Below are positions 6,192-15,382 of a stretch of DNA of 37,578 nucleotides, one piece after another (position 1 is the first letter of the stretch; each line of letters opens with the position of its first letter). The DNA is from an uncultured Prevotella sp. GTDB lineage: Bacteria > Bacteroidota > Bacteroidia > Bacteroidales > Bacteroidaceae. The position numbers and the translations under genes are program-made. Location of the stretch: assembly GCA_934230115.1 (NCBI GenBank), contig CAKQEI010000015.1, positions 1-37,578 on the forward strand, read 5' to 3'. The notes beneath the pieces were generated by a model, which was given only the letters and a program-made list of their open reading frames with translations, did not search any database and had not been told where the DNA came from.

Positions 6192-8972
6192 ATGAAGAAG
6201 TTAGTGATGCTTTGTATGGCTGCCTCTATGAGTAGCAGCCTTGCTTTCGCCCAGTCAAAGATCACCGGTGTTGTTAAGGACAGTACTGGCGAGCCTATCA
6301 TTGGTGCGAGCGTAACAATTAAGGGAGCACAAGGAGTTGGTGCGGTTACCGATATCGACGGTAACTTCTCGCTTACAGTGCCTTCCGGGAAAAAACAACT
6401 CTTGGTGAGCTATATCGGCTTCACCCCACAGACAGTAGACGTGAACGGCAAGAACACATTTACTATTGTTCTTAAGGAAGACAACCAGACCTTGAACGAG
6501 GTCGTTGTGGTTGGCTACGGTACGATGAAGAAGAGCGACCTCGCAGGAGCCACAGGCTCTATGGACGAGAAGAAGATGAAAGGCTCTATCATCACCAACC
6601 TCGACCAGTCGCTTGGCGGTCGTGTGGCAGGTGTAACTTCTATGGCCACATCTGGTGCTCCTGGTTCTTCCACTTCTATCCGTGTGCGTGGTCAGGCCAC
6701 TATCAATGCAGGTGCCGAGCCTTTGTATGTTGTGGATGGTGTCATCTGGAACAACTCAAATTCCTCTGGTTCATCCGTAGGTCTTGGCGATGCTCTTGGC
6801 AATGGTTCAGTATCTACAGTATCTCCTCTTTCCTCACTCAACCCTTCGGACATCGTCAGCATGGAAGTGCTGAAGGATGCTTCTGCCACTGCCATATATG
6901 GTGCACAGGGTTCCAACGGCGTTGTACTTATCACCACAAAGCGCGGTAAGGCAGGCGAGGCTAAGTTTACGTACGACGGCATGGTGGCTTGGCAGCGTCA
7001 GGGAAAGCGCATCGACATGCTCAATCTCCGCGAGTTTGCCGAGTATTACAACGACATGTCGTCACAGGGTATGGTCTTCAAGGACGACCGTTTCAGCGAC
7101 CCCTCTGTCCTCGGTAAGGGAACCAACTGGCAGGATGCCATCTTCCGCACAGCACTTCAGCATCAGCATCAGGTGAGCGCACAGGGCGGCACGGAGAAGA
7201 TTAAGTACTACGTGTCGGGCAACTATATGGACCAGGACGGTACCATCATCGGTTCGGAGTTTAAGCGTTACGGTGCTCGTGTAAACCTCGACTCACAGCT
7301 TAAGTCATGGTTGAAGCTCGGTCTTAGCGCCAACTACAGCAACACCGACCAGCGTCTCCTTAAGGCAGACCAGGAAGACGGTGTCATAACCTACGCCCTG
7401 ACCACACGTCCCGACATTCCTATCTACGACATCAACGGCGGCTATACATCTATCTCGCAGCAGGGAGTGACTAATCCTAACCCGGTGGCTCTCGCCCTCA
7501 TGGACGACATCCTCTACAAGCAGAACCTCCTTACTGGTAACGTGTTCGCAGAGGTCACTCCTATAAAGAACCTCGTATGGCACACCGAGATAGGCTATTC
7601 GTTCAACTGGGACCGCGGCGAAGTGTTTAATCCTACCGTCGACCTCGGCACTTGGACACGTTCTAAGAACTACTGCTCCATTCAGAAGTCAACCGGGTCG
7701 TTCGTACAGTTTAAGAACTATCTTACTTACAGCGGATCGTTCGGCAAGCACAGCTTCACGGCGATGCTCGGCCAGGAGTGCTGGAAGAGTAAGTGGGACA
7801 ACGCTCGTACAGAGGCTCAAGACCTGCCAACCAACACTGTTCACAACCCGTCGCTCGGCGATCCTTCCACATTCAAGATTAGCAACGGCTTCGGAACAGC
7901 AGCTATGGCATCGTTCTTCACCCGCGAGACCTATAACTACGACGACCGCTACCTACTCACTTACACGTTCCGTCGTGACGGCAGCTCAAACTTCGGACCC
8001 GACAACCGATGGGGTTCGTTCCATTCTGTAGCAGGTGCATGGCGATTCTCTAACGAGGACTTCGTACGCAACGTGGCAGGCAAGTGGCTGTCCAATGGTA
8101 AGTTGCGTATTGGATGGGGTCAGACAGGTAACTCCAACATCGGCAGCGGCAAGTGGTCGTCAGACATGTCATCCATCGGCACCGGCCTCGGCACTGCCTA
8201 TCGTCCTCTGCGTATCGCCAACCTCAACGTACACTGGGAGAAGCAGGAGCAGACCAACATCGGTCTCGACCTCGGACTCTTCCACGACAAGCTCGGTATT
8301 ACGGTGGACGTATATAAGAAGGTGTCTAACGACATGCTTATGCCTATGCAGCTTCCTTCATACATGGGAACATCGGGCAACACAAGTTCTGCCCTCGCTG
8401 CACCTTTCGGCAACTTCGGTTCTATCGAGAACAAGGGTCTGGAGCTTACCGTCAACGCTCACCCCATTAGCACGAAGAACTTCTCTTGGGACTCAGAGTT
8501 CGAGATTTCTTGGAACAAGAACAAGCTCACCAAGCTCTCAGGTACCAGCTCGGCAGCCATCCTTGGCGTAGGTCAGTGGAACGACGTAGTATCGAAGAGT
8601 GATGTTGGTCAGCCTCTGTTCCAGTTCTTCGGCTATGTCACCGACGGTGTCTACACATCTTATGAGGATATAGAGAACTCTCCAAAGCCTGTGTCTTACG
8701 GTGGTTCAAACGGCTACAACAAGTACAACACCGTGTGGGTGGGCGACGTAAAATACAAGGACATCTCTGGTCCTGACGGCAAGCCAGACGGCAAGATTGA
8801 CGAGAACGACCGTACATACATCGGCAACCCTATGCCTAAGTACACATTCGGTTGGACAAATACCTTCCGCTACAAGGACTTCGACCTATCTATATTCATA
8901 AATGGCTCTGTAGGCAACAAGGTATACAACTACATCCGCATGAAGCTTGACGCCATGAAGTCAGTATGGTAG
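6192..8972 (+). CDS. susC: SusC/RagA-like TonB-dependent outer-membrane glycan transporter, interrupted by in-frame TAG
   Basis: The product starts with a signal peptide (ending SLAFAQ), then a carboxypeptidase D regulatory-like domain (GVVKDSTGEPIIGASVTIKG, about 25-100). A TonB-box region (NEVVVVGYGT), a plug domain (about 110-240, with LYVVDGV and LKDASATAIYGAQGSNGV) and a 22-strand-type beta barrel follow. SusC imports oligosaccharides across the outer membrane, powered by TonB, with SusD as its lid. The frame stops at TAG (8970-8972) after 926 residues, inside the barrel. The same frame then continues with clear SusC sequence to 9440, so the intact protein would be 1082 residues. Loss of the last barrel strands should block assembly unless the codon is suppressed or the base is wrong. 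It is the first gene of the susC-susD-SGBP operon. Confidence 0.93.
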   Translation: MKKLVMLCMAASMSSSLAFAQSKITGVVKDSTGEPIIGASVTIKGAQGVGAVTDIDGNFSLTVPSGKKQLLVSYIGFTPQTVDVNGKNTFTIVLKEDNQTLNEVVVVGYGTMKKSDLAGATGSMDEKKMKGSIITNLDQSLGGRVAGVTSMATSGAPGSSTSIRVRGQATINAGAEPLYVVDGVIWNNSNSSGSSVGLGDALGNGSVSTVSPLSSLNPSDIVSMEVLKDASATAIYGAQGSNGVVLITTKRGKAGEAKFTYDGMVAWQRQGKRIDMLNLREFAEYYNDMSSQGMVFKDDRFSDPSVLGKGTNWQDAIFRTALQHQHQVSAQGGTEKIKYYVSGNYMDQDGTIIGSEFKRYGARVNLDSQLKSWLKLGLSANYSNTDQRLLKADQEDGVITYALTTRPDIPIYDINGGYTSISQQGVTNPNPVALALMDDILYKQNLLTGNVFAEVTPIKNLVWHTEIGYSFNWDRGEVFNPTVDLGTWTRSKNYCSIQKSTGSFVQFKNYLTYSGSFGKHSFTAMLGQECWKSKWDNARTEAQDLPTNTVHNPSLGDPSTFKISNGFGTAAMASFFTRETYNYDDRYLLTYTFRRDGSSNFGPDNRWGSFHSVAGAWRFSNEDFVRNVAGKWLSNGKLRIGWGQTGNSNIGSGKWSSDMSSIGTGLGTAYRPLRIANLNVHWEKQEQTNIGLDLGLFHDKLGITVDVYKKVSNDMLMPMQLPSYMGTSGNTSSALAAPFGNFGSIENKGLELTVNAHPISTKNFSWDSEFEISWNKNKLTKLSGTSSAAILGVGQWNDVVSKSDVGQPLFQFFGYVTDGVYTSYEDIENSPKPVSYGGSNGYNKYNTVWVGDVKYKDISGPDGKPDGKIDENDRTYIGNPMPKYTFGWTNTFRYKDFDLSIFINGSVGNKVYNYIRMKLDAMKSVW

Positions 8973-9440
8973 AACCAGTCTTCTACAGTGCTCGGACGCT
9001 CACATATCACAGCCATCGACCCCAACAAGGACTACTCTAACGGCTATAAGGGTCATAACGCCAACATGGTGTATAACTGGTACGACGACATCGACAACGT
9101 GCAGGTCACCAACCCAACCAGCATTCCGGCAGCACACCTCAACGACCCGAACGAGAACACTCGCGTCAGCGACCGCTACATCGAGAACGGCAGCTACCTC
9201 CGTGTGAAGAACATCACACTCGGCTACACATTCCCCAAGCAGTGGGTCAAGCACATCGGACTGGAGAACTTGCGCCTCTCTTGCAACATCCAGAACCTCT
9301 GGACAATAACTGGCTACAAGGGCTACGACCCGGAAATCGGTGCTTCCACATCGGATATGAACGGATATGTATACGGTCTCGACAACGGTCGATATCCTTC
9401 GCCGACAGTCTATTCGTTCGGTCTTAACGTAACATTCTAA
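8973..9440 (+). pseudogene. susC: C-terminal part of SusC downstream of the amber codon
   Basis: It is in the same frame as 6192-8972 and reads NQSSTVLGRSHITAIDPNKD after the TAG. It continues with the family's usual ending, including SDRYIENGSYLRVKNITLGY, YDPEIGAS, YGLDNGRYPSPTVYSFGLN and the terminal aromatic VTF (outer-membrane beta-signal). A GTG at 8988 could start a 150-residue ORF, but that product would have no signal peptide and no function alone. The stretch looks intact, with no further stops or frameshifts. This points to a very recent mutation, a sequence error or suppression rather than an old decayed gene. Confidence 0.85.
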
Positions 9441-9455
9441 AAAAGCAGCAGAACA

Positions 9456-11234
9456 ATGAAAAAGATAAATTTCAAGACTTTAGCATGTGCAGCCTTGATG
9501 ACGGCAGCCCTATCGTCATGCAGCGACTATCTCGACTGCCCTACGGAGGACGCCTACAACACATCAAGCTACTATAAGGACGCTGCACAGTGTCGCGCCG
9601 GCGTAAACTATCTCTACAACTCGCCGTGGTACGACTTCCAGCGCGGTTTCTTTAAGGTGGGTGAGATTCTCTCAGGCAACTATTACTGGGGATCGTCACC
9701 ATACCTCAACTTCACGCTGAACGGTTCGGACGAGGACCTCGCCAACATGAGTGCGTCGCTCTGGTCTGTAAACACACACGCCACCACCGTGTATGACAAC
9801 CTCAAGAACGCCACCGGTGCTCCTGAAGACGTCAAGAGAGCCTGCATGGGTGAGGCTCTGACATGGAAGGCTTTCGCTTACTTCTATCTTGTGCGCTCGT
9901 TCGGTAGTGTGCCTATCATCCACAGCCCTATCGACATCATCAACTCACAGCAGGCAACAAGCCTTCACAAGGCTAAGATAAGCAACGTCTACGACTATAT
10001 TATTAAGGTGCTTGAGGAAGCCATCACGCTTCTTCCTGAGCGCGACGAGACCGGCAAGGGTCGCCTCGACAAGTATTGCGCAGAGGCTCTGCTCGCAAAG
10101 GTATACCTTACAAAGTCTGGATTCTCTGAGGAGCACACCAAGTACAATAACGGTACGTACAGCTACATCACCTGCACCGCCCATAAGCGCAATCAGGCAG
10201 ACCTCGACAAGGCAGCAGAATATGCTCTTGATGTCATCGAGCACAGCGGACGCTCTCTTGAGCCTGTCTATTCTGACCTCTTCCGTGGCGACCACAATGT
10301 CTGCAGCGAGAACATGATATCTTGGGCATGGAGCACACAGGGCAACTGGACAATGCAGAACTCACTGCAGTGCGACCTTGGCATGAAGGGCTTCGATGAG
10401 TACGGTGACAACTGGGGACAGTATTGCGGTCCGTCTATTGACCTTCAGGACGCTTTCGGAGAGAACGCTCTCAGCCCCAACCGCATGAACATCGACGACC
10501 GCCGCAAGGCCACGATGATGCTCCCGGGTGACCAGTATGAATACTTCTATTCTGACTGCGGTGGCTTCGACTATCTGAAGTTCCTCTACAATGGATACCC
10601 CGACCACAAGTCAGGCGGTGAGCTCTACTGTCCGACAGGTGCAGCAGCCGTGAAGCATCTCTATGGCGACAACGCCGACCACATCAAGTACTTCCAGACA
10701 GCTGCCGGCGTGCAGAAGTCAGCTTTGTGGACACACATCCTTCGTCTGGCTGATGTCTACCTTATCTATTGCGAGGCAAAGATTGGCAACAACGGAACGA
10801 CAACAGACCCAAAGGCTTGCAATCTGTTCTACCAGGTGCGCCACCGTTCTGTAAAGAGCTACGACAAGGATCCCTCTTCACTCTCTTGGGAGGATGTATG
10901 GAAGGAGCGCCGCTTGGAGTTGGCATGCGAGGGCGACCGCTGGTACGACTTCGTACGTCGCTACTACTACGACCCGCAGGGTGCAATCAACGAGGTGAAG
11001 TCGCAGCGCCGCAACGGATATAACAATCAGGATGCCCTGGACGAGCTTTACAAGAACTACTATGAAAACGGAACATGGACAGTACCTTCTACGCTCATTT
11101 ACAATACGTCGACGGCTGCCCCGAACGTAACAGACCGTAGCTTCACACTGCCGCTCCCATCATCCGACGTCATCTTCAACCCGCTGCTCATGGAAGCTCC
11201 AGAGGAATACGATTTAAGTGGTATAACCTTCTAA
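9456..11234 (+). CDS. susD: SusD/RagB-like surface glycan-binding lipoprotein
   Basis: The 592-residue protein has a lipoprotein signal peptide with lipobox LSSC (C22) followed by SDYLDCPTEDAY, the typical SusD start. The alpha-helical TPR core includes ALTWKAFAYFYLVRSFGSVP. The C-terminal RagB/SusD part includes LRLADVYLIYCEAK, WKERRLELACEGDRWYDFVRR and the final NPLLMEAPE segment. SusD caps the SusC barrel at the cell surface and captures glycan for import. It starts 15 bp after the natural end of susC, which fits one operon. Unlike its partner it is intact. Confidence 0.97.
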   Translation: MKKINFKTLACAALMTAALSSCSDYLDCPTEDAYNTSSYYKDAAQCRAGVNYLYNSPWYDFQRGFFKVGEILSGNYYWGSSPYLNFTLNGSDEDLANMSASLWSVNTHATTVYDNLKNATGAPEDVKRACMGEALTWKAFAYFYLVRSFGSVPIIHSPIDIINSQQATSLHKAKISNVYDYIIKVLEEAITLLPERDETGKGRLDKYCAEALLAKVYLTKSGFSEEHTKYNNGTYSYITCTAHKRNQADLDKAAEYALDVIEHSGRSLEPVYSDLFRGDHNVCSENMISWAWSTQGNWTMQNSLQCDLGMKGFDEYGDNWGQYCGPSIDLQDAFGENALSPNRMNIDDRRKATMMLPGDQYEYFYSDCGGFDYLKFLYNGYPDHKSGGELYCPTGAAAVKHLYGDNADHIKYFQTAAGVQKSALWTHILRLADVYLIYCEAKIGNNGTTTDPKACNLFYQVRHRSVKSYDKDPSSLSWEDVWKERRLELACEGDRWYDFVRRYYYDPQGAINEVKSQRRNGYNNQDALDELYKNYYENGTWTVPSTLIYNTSTAAPNVTDRSFTLPLPSSDVIFNPLLMEAPEEYDLSGITF

Positions 11235-11247
11235 CAAAAGACCAATT

Positions 11248-12579
11248 ATGAAACTCAATAATAAATTCAACAGCATAATGCTGGCGCTGCTTGCCTCTTG
11301 CTCAGGACTTGCCCTGCAGTCATGCGAGGATGAGCCCGACAAGTTTGAGCTGACAGGCGGCAAGCCGACTATCTACTATATCCGCCCTGCCAACGTGGAG
11401 GCTAAAGACAGTCTGCTCACAGCAGCAGCTCCATCAAAGACAATATGTATTGTCGGCAAGAACCTCACAAGTATCTCGGAGATGTTCTTCAACGACCAGA
11501 GCACTATCCTCAACACAAGCTACATCACCGACAACACGATGATTGTGGATGTGCCTAAGGATATTCCTGACCATGTGACCGACAAGATTTACATGATTAC
11601 TGCCAACAAGGACACTGTCACCTACGACTTCCATGTGACAATTCCAGCTCCTGTGGTCGACGCTATGTCTTGCGAGTTTGCTAAGGCAGGCGAGGAAGTA
11701 AGCGTAACGGGTAATTATCTCATTGACGACCCGTCAGTGCCTATCACAGTGACAATGCCCGACGGAAAGGTTGTGAAGGATTTCACAAAGAAGTCACGCA
11801 CAAGTCTGTCGTTTGTAATGCCAGAATGCTCTACCGAGGGTCCGCTTACAGTGACTTCAATCTACGGCAAGACTGTTTCGAAGTTCCACTATCTTGAGAG
11901 CCGCGGCATTCTCTTCGATTTCGATGGCAAGACAGGATTGGGCAACCACGGATGGCACACTGCCACAATCACCGAGGACGAGACCTCGATTACCGGCAAG
12001 TTCCTACAGCTCGGCGACGGCGTGACAGCTCTCGACGACGACACATGGTCAGAGGGAACATTCTCCTTCGAGTACTGGCCAGGCGAGTGGACAACTCCCG
12101 TATCGTACATCAAGGGACAGAGCGAACCTCTTACAGATATCGTCGACTTCACCAACTATCAGAAGATGGCATTCAAGTTTGAGGTTTACGTTCCGACAAG
12201 CAATCCTTGGTCGAACCTCGCTATGCAGATCATCCCGAGTGCACTCACCGACGTAACCTGCACCGGTGCTGGAGTGGATGTCTATGGCAACAATGTGCCG
12301 GGAGCCAACACAACATACTTCCAAAACGATGTACTACCTCGCGCTCTCTGGCGTCCTTGGCAGGAGACGGGAAGCTACGACACTGGCGGCAAATGGGTGA
12401 CAGTGACCATCCCGATGGAGGACATCAAGTATGGTATGACTGGTGTAGCTGCCACTGGCTCGCTCTCAGCCAAGTCGTTCGCCGGACTCGAGCTCTTCGT
12501 TATGGGTGGTGGCATCACAGGCAAGTCGTGCAAGCCTATCATCAAGATCGACAACATCCGTGCGGTAGCTATCAAGTAA
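11248..12579 (+). CDS. Surface glycan-binding lipoprotein, IPT/TIG plus SGBP-B-like binding domain
   Basis: The 443-residue protein has a lipobox (LALQSC, C26) followed by EDEPD, an acidic signal typical of surface-exported Bacteroidota lipoproteins. Two IPT/TIG-like beta domains follow (about 40-125 and 128-215, with GKNLTSISEMFFN and GNYLIDD). The C-terminal domain (about 220-443) contains FDFDGKTGLGNHGW and WRPWQETGSYDTGGKWVTVT, resembling the binding domain of SGBP-B proteins. It should bind mannan at the surface beside SusCD. It begins 13 bp after susD. The exact ligand cannot be read from sequence. Confidence 0.9.
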   Translation: MKLNNKFNSIMLALLASCSGLALQSCEDEPDKFELTGGKPTIYYIRPANVEAKDSLLTAAAPSKTICIVGKNLTSISEMFFNDQSTILNTSYITDNTMIVDVPKDIPDHVTDKIYMITANKDTVTYDFHVTIPAPVVDAMSCEFAKAGEEVSVTGNYLIDDPSVPITVTMPDGKVVKDFTKKSRTSLSFVMPECSTEGPLTVTSIYGKTVSKFHYLESRGILFDFDGKTGLGNHGWHTATITEDETSITGKFLQLGDGVTALDDDTWSEGTFSFEYWPGEWTTPVSYIKGQSEPLTDIVDFTNYQKMAFKFEVYVPTSNPWSNLAMQIIPSALTDVTCTGAGVDVYGNNVPGANTTYFQNDVLPRALWRPWQETGSYDTGGKWVTVTIPMEDIKYGMTGVAATGSLSAKSFAGLELFVMGGGITGKSCKPIIKIDNIRAVAIK

Positions 12580-12600
12580 ACCCAATTAAACTTTGAGACA

Positions 12601-14616
12601 ATGAAAAGATATTTCAATATATTCATGCTTGCAGTGATAGCCCTGTTAGGGCTGTCGCTGACAGCCTGCGACAACGATGACCTTAACACCGACCAGTATG
12701 GTTCGGATGTTCGAGTGCAGGCTTTTGGTCCATGTCCGGTGCTGCGTGGCGGAACATTGTTCTTCTACGGTTCCAACCTCGACCAGATTAATGAAATTGA
12801 CCTTCCTGGTGCCGATCCTATCACAGCCATTGAGGTTGTTGAGAAGGGCACGCACAGCAAGATATCAATACAGGTGCCTGCCGAGAAATGCGACACTGGC
12901 ATAGTAGTACTAAAGACTATGAAAGGTGGCGAGCTTCGCACTGTCACTCCTATCACCTATCGTGAGGACATCAAGTTGCAGAAGTTCTACGTTGGCCAAG
13001 AAGGCAACCTTTCAGGCAAGCCGGGCGACGAACTTACAATCAAGGGCGACTATCTTAACCTTATGCATGGCGTAATCTTCGAGAAGAACGACACTGTAAA
13101 GGAGGAGGAATTCCTCTCTCACGACCGCTACACCATCGTTGTACGCATTCCTGATGCAGCACGCACTGGTGTTATCAAAGTCACCGACCTTGCCGAGGAA
13201 CCTTCGGAACTTGAATCAGAAGAGGCTCTTGAGGTAAAAGGCGCAACTGTTGAAAGCTTCTATCCTGCTAAGCCTAAGGCTGGTCAGAGCATTACCATAA
13301 AGGGTTCTATGCTCCAGCTTGTAGAGGCAATAGAACTTCAGGGCGCTACTGTAAAGGCAGAGAACTTCTCTTCACAGCGCAGCGACCAGATAGTATTCGT
13401 TCTCCCAGCCGAGGCTACCGACGGCGAGATGATGCTTCTCCTTAAGTCAGGAGTAGAAGTTCCTGCTGGCAGCATCGAGACAGTTGTTCCTACAAGCCTC
13501 AGCGCTACTCCTTCACCTGTAAAGAATGGTGCAACATTGACAATTAGCGGCAACGACCTCGACCTTATCACAAGTGTTGCTTTCGCTGCTGCCGATGGCA
13601 ATGTTAATGCTGAAATCACATCACAGAATGCAAATGAGCTGAAGGTTACTGTACCTGAAACTGCTCAGAGCGGCAACATCACTCTTTCTCTTGCCAATGG
13701 CAAGCAGGTGACTGTAAATTGCTCTATCAAGACAGCCACAATTACAGCTCTGTCGCCTGAATCACTCATGGCTGGCGAACAGCTCGTAATACGTGGCACC
13801 GACCTCGACCTCGTGGCTTCCATCACATTCCCTGTAGGTCAGACTATCGAGGCTAAGGATATGAAGGTTACTGCTAAGGCAATCGTGCTCAATGTTCCTT
13901 CAGGAGCTGCCGGCACAGGATTCGTGCTCAACCTCAAGAATGGTACAACTGTTGAGAACACAACTCTTGTTGTTCGTCCTTCTACCAATCCAACTCTTAC
14001 CAATGCTCCTACAGGCAATCCGGGTAAGAGTGTGACTATCGAGGGTGCCAACTACAATAGCGTTGAAGCCATCTACATCGGTTCTGTTAAGGTGACAAAG
14101 ATTACCGAGCGCACCGATAATAAAATGACATTCGTCATTCCTAAGACTGTAGCAGCAGGCGAGCACGACCTCATCCTCAAGACTTCTGACGGTGGCAGCT
14201 ACAACGTAGGCAAGATTACTGTAGTTCCTAACGAGATGGACATCACTGCCAACTGCGTAACTCAGGCTGATCAGAACACTCAGATGTCATTCCCCGTAAC
14301 ATTGACATGGGACGACAACGGACGCTTCCGCATCCAGCGCAACGCTCCGGTGGACATCACCAAGTGTGCTTTGACTGCCGGCAAGTCAAAGATCAAGTTC
14401 CACATAACATCAGCAGGTCAGATGCAGTTCAACGATGCCAACTGGAGCGCATTTGACACTTTCACAGCTGCTGAGGGAGATAACGTGGTGGAGGTAACAC
14501 TCACCCAGACCATGATTGATTGGCTTACAGGTGCACAGAGCGACGGATGGAGCAATTCTGCATTCATCATCCAGGGCTCAGACTTGACAATCACTAAGAT
14601 TACTCTCGTTCCGTAA
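12601..14616 (+). CDS. Multi-domain IPT/TIG surface glycan-binding lipoprotein
   Basis: The 671-residue protein has a signal peptide with lipobox LTAC (C23) followed by DNDDLN, again acidic and suited to surface export. About six consecutive IPT/TIG-like immunoglobulin modules cover residues 38-545; recurring features are G(S/D/N)xLDLI/V and VPxxAxxGxxxL. A C-terminal beta-rich domain (about 546-671, with WDDNGRFRIQR and SGQMQFNDANW-type aromatics) probably binds glycan. The tandem modules would act as a spacer lifting the binding domain from the membrane. It is the last gene of the susC operon and is followed by a strong terminator. Confidence 0.88.
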   Translation: MKRYFNIFMLAVIALLGLSLTACDNDDLNTDQYGSDVRVQAFGPCPVLRGGTLFFYGSNLDQINEIDLPGADPITAIEVVEKGTHSKISIQVPAEKCDTGIVVLKTMKGGELRTVTPITYREDIKLQKFYVGQEGNLSGKPGDELTIKGDYLNLMHGVIFEKNDTVKEEEFLSHDRYTIVVRIPDAARTGVIKVTDLAEEPSELESEEALEVKGATVESFYPAKPKAGQSITIKGSMLQLVEAIELQGATVKAENFSSQRSDQIVFVLPAEATDGEMMLLLKSGVEVPAGSIETVVPTSLSATPSPVKNGATLTISGNDLDLITSVAFAAADGNVNAEITSQNANELKVTVPETAQSGNITLSLANGKQVTVNCSIKTATITALSPESLMAGEQLVIRGTDLDLVASITFPVGQTIEAKDMKVTAKAIVLNVPSGAAGTGFVLNLKNGTTVENTTLVVRPSTNPTLTNAPTGNPGKSVTIEGANYNSVEAIYIGSVKVTKITERTDNKMTFVIPKTVAAGEHDLILKTSDGGSYNVGKITVVPNEMDITANCVTQADQNTQMSFPVTLTWDDNGRFRIQRNAPVDITKCALTAGKSKIKFHITSAGQMQFNDANWSAFDTFTAAEGDNVVEVTLTQTMIDWLTGAQSDGWSNSAFIIQGSDLTITKITLVP

Positions 14617-14666
14617 GGAAATCATGCAGGAGGGTATGGATTATACCCTCCTGCAAATAATTCCTT
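14615..14666 (+). terminator. Terminator of the susC-susD-SGBP operon
   Basis: A perfect 13-bp stem, TGCAGGAGGGTAT (14625-14637) with ATACCCTCCTGCA (14643-14655), has a 5-nt loop. It is enclosed by an outer AAGGAA/TTCCTT pairing (14615-14620 and 14661-14666). No long T-run follows, so it may also protect the 3' end of the mRNA. Confidence 0.75.
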
Positions 14667-14702
14667 TAGCCAACTACAAGAGAAGGCATACTATTGCGAA
14701 GA

Positions 14703-14852
14703 ATGAAAACAGACGACAACCCATTTCAGCAAGAAAAAGTTGAGTACCTGACTTTGAACACTTATCTATCACATGGTTCAGTGTCAGATATAGCAGACGG
14801 AAGTCGGAAAGCTTCATTACTTAGTATTTGTCTGTCACCATCTACAGAATGA
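14703..14852 (+). other. Possible 49-codon ORF in the leader of the GH26 operon
   Basis: An ATG at 14703 opens 49 codons ending in TGA (MKTDDNPFQQEKVEYLTLN at the start). I recognise no family and see no signal peptide. No TAnnTTTG box was found in the 14667-14895 gap, so this stretch could equally be untranslated leader of the following operon. Confidence 0.2.
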
Positions 14853-14895
14853 CTAAAAGAATAAAAACTTACAAAAATAAAAAAGCTTTAAACTT

Positions 14896-15360
14896 ATGAT
14901 AAAGAATTTATTATTATCATTTGCCGTAGCCTTTGGATTCAACGCCACAGCATCGGCAGCCGACGAGGCCTTGAATCTTAAGATGAAAGACGGCACTATC
15001 CACTCTTTCATTCTCAACGAACGACCCGTTATCACTATGGGAGACGGCAAACTCTATGTCGACACCGACAAGACAACTGCTACTTACAGTCTTTATGATG
15101 TCAGCGAATATGCGTTCGGAGAGGCAGCTACTGGCATCCGTGGCATCAGCACTACGAATGGAGTATCACGAAATGGCGACAACATAGTGTTTCATGGCGT
15201 TGACACTAAGAAGGTTGTTGTTTGCAACTTTGGCGGAGCAATTGTCAATGCAGACGTGAAGGGCAACAATGGCTACACTACTGTTTCGCTAACTTGCCTT
15301 CCCCAAGGCGTATATATAATAAAGGTGTCAGGGACATCTGTTAAGATCAACAAGAAGTAA
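14896..15360 (+). CDS. Small secreted protein with C-terminal T9SS type A-like sorting segment
   Basis: The 154-residue protein has an N-terminal signal peptide (ending ATASAA). A short beta-module follows (LKMKDGTIHSFILNERPVI, about 25-80) and ends in YSLYDVSEYAFGE. The C-terminus reads LPQGVYIIKVSGTSVKINKK, which resembles type A sorting or anchoring tails of Bacteroidota secreted proteins. No catalytic motif is visible. The beta-module resembles the N-terminal 75 residues of the adjacent GH26. It lies 22 bp upstream of that mannanase gene and is probably co-transcribed. Its function is unknown; an accessory or anchoring role is a guess. Confidence 0.6.
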   Translation: MIKNLLLSFAVAFGFNATASAADEALNLKMKDGTIHSFILNERPVITMGDGKLYVDTDKTTATYSLYDVSEYAFGEAATGIRGISTTNGVSRNGDNIVFHGVDTKKVVVCNFGGAIVNADVKGNNGYTTVSLTCLPQGVYIIKVSGTSVKINKK

Positions 15361-15382
15361 TAACCCTAAATCCGAAATCAAG

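Noticed and set aside
8970..8972. Genome-wide reassignment of TAG to an amino acid
   Set aside because: TAG ends the AraC gene (2597-2599) and the GH26 gene (16718-16720) at the natural family ends, so TAG acts as a normal stop here.
14703..14852. 49-codon ORF as a firm gene
   Set aside because: No promoter, family or signal peptide is visible; it is listed only as a low-confidence possibility.
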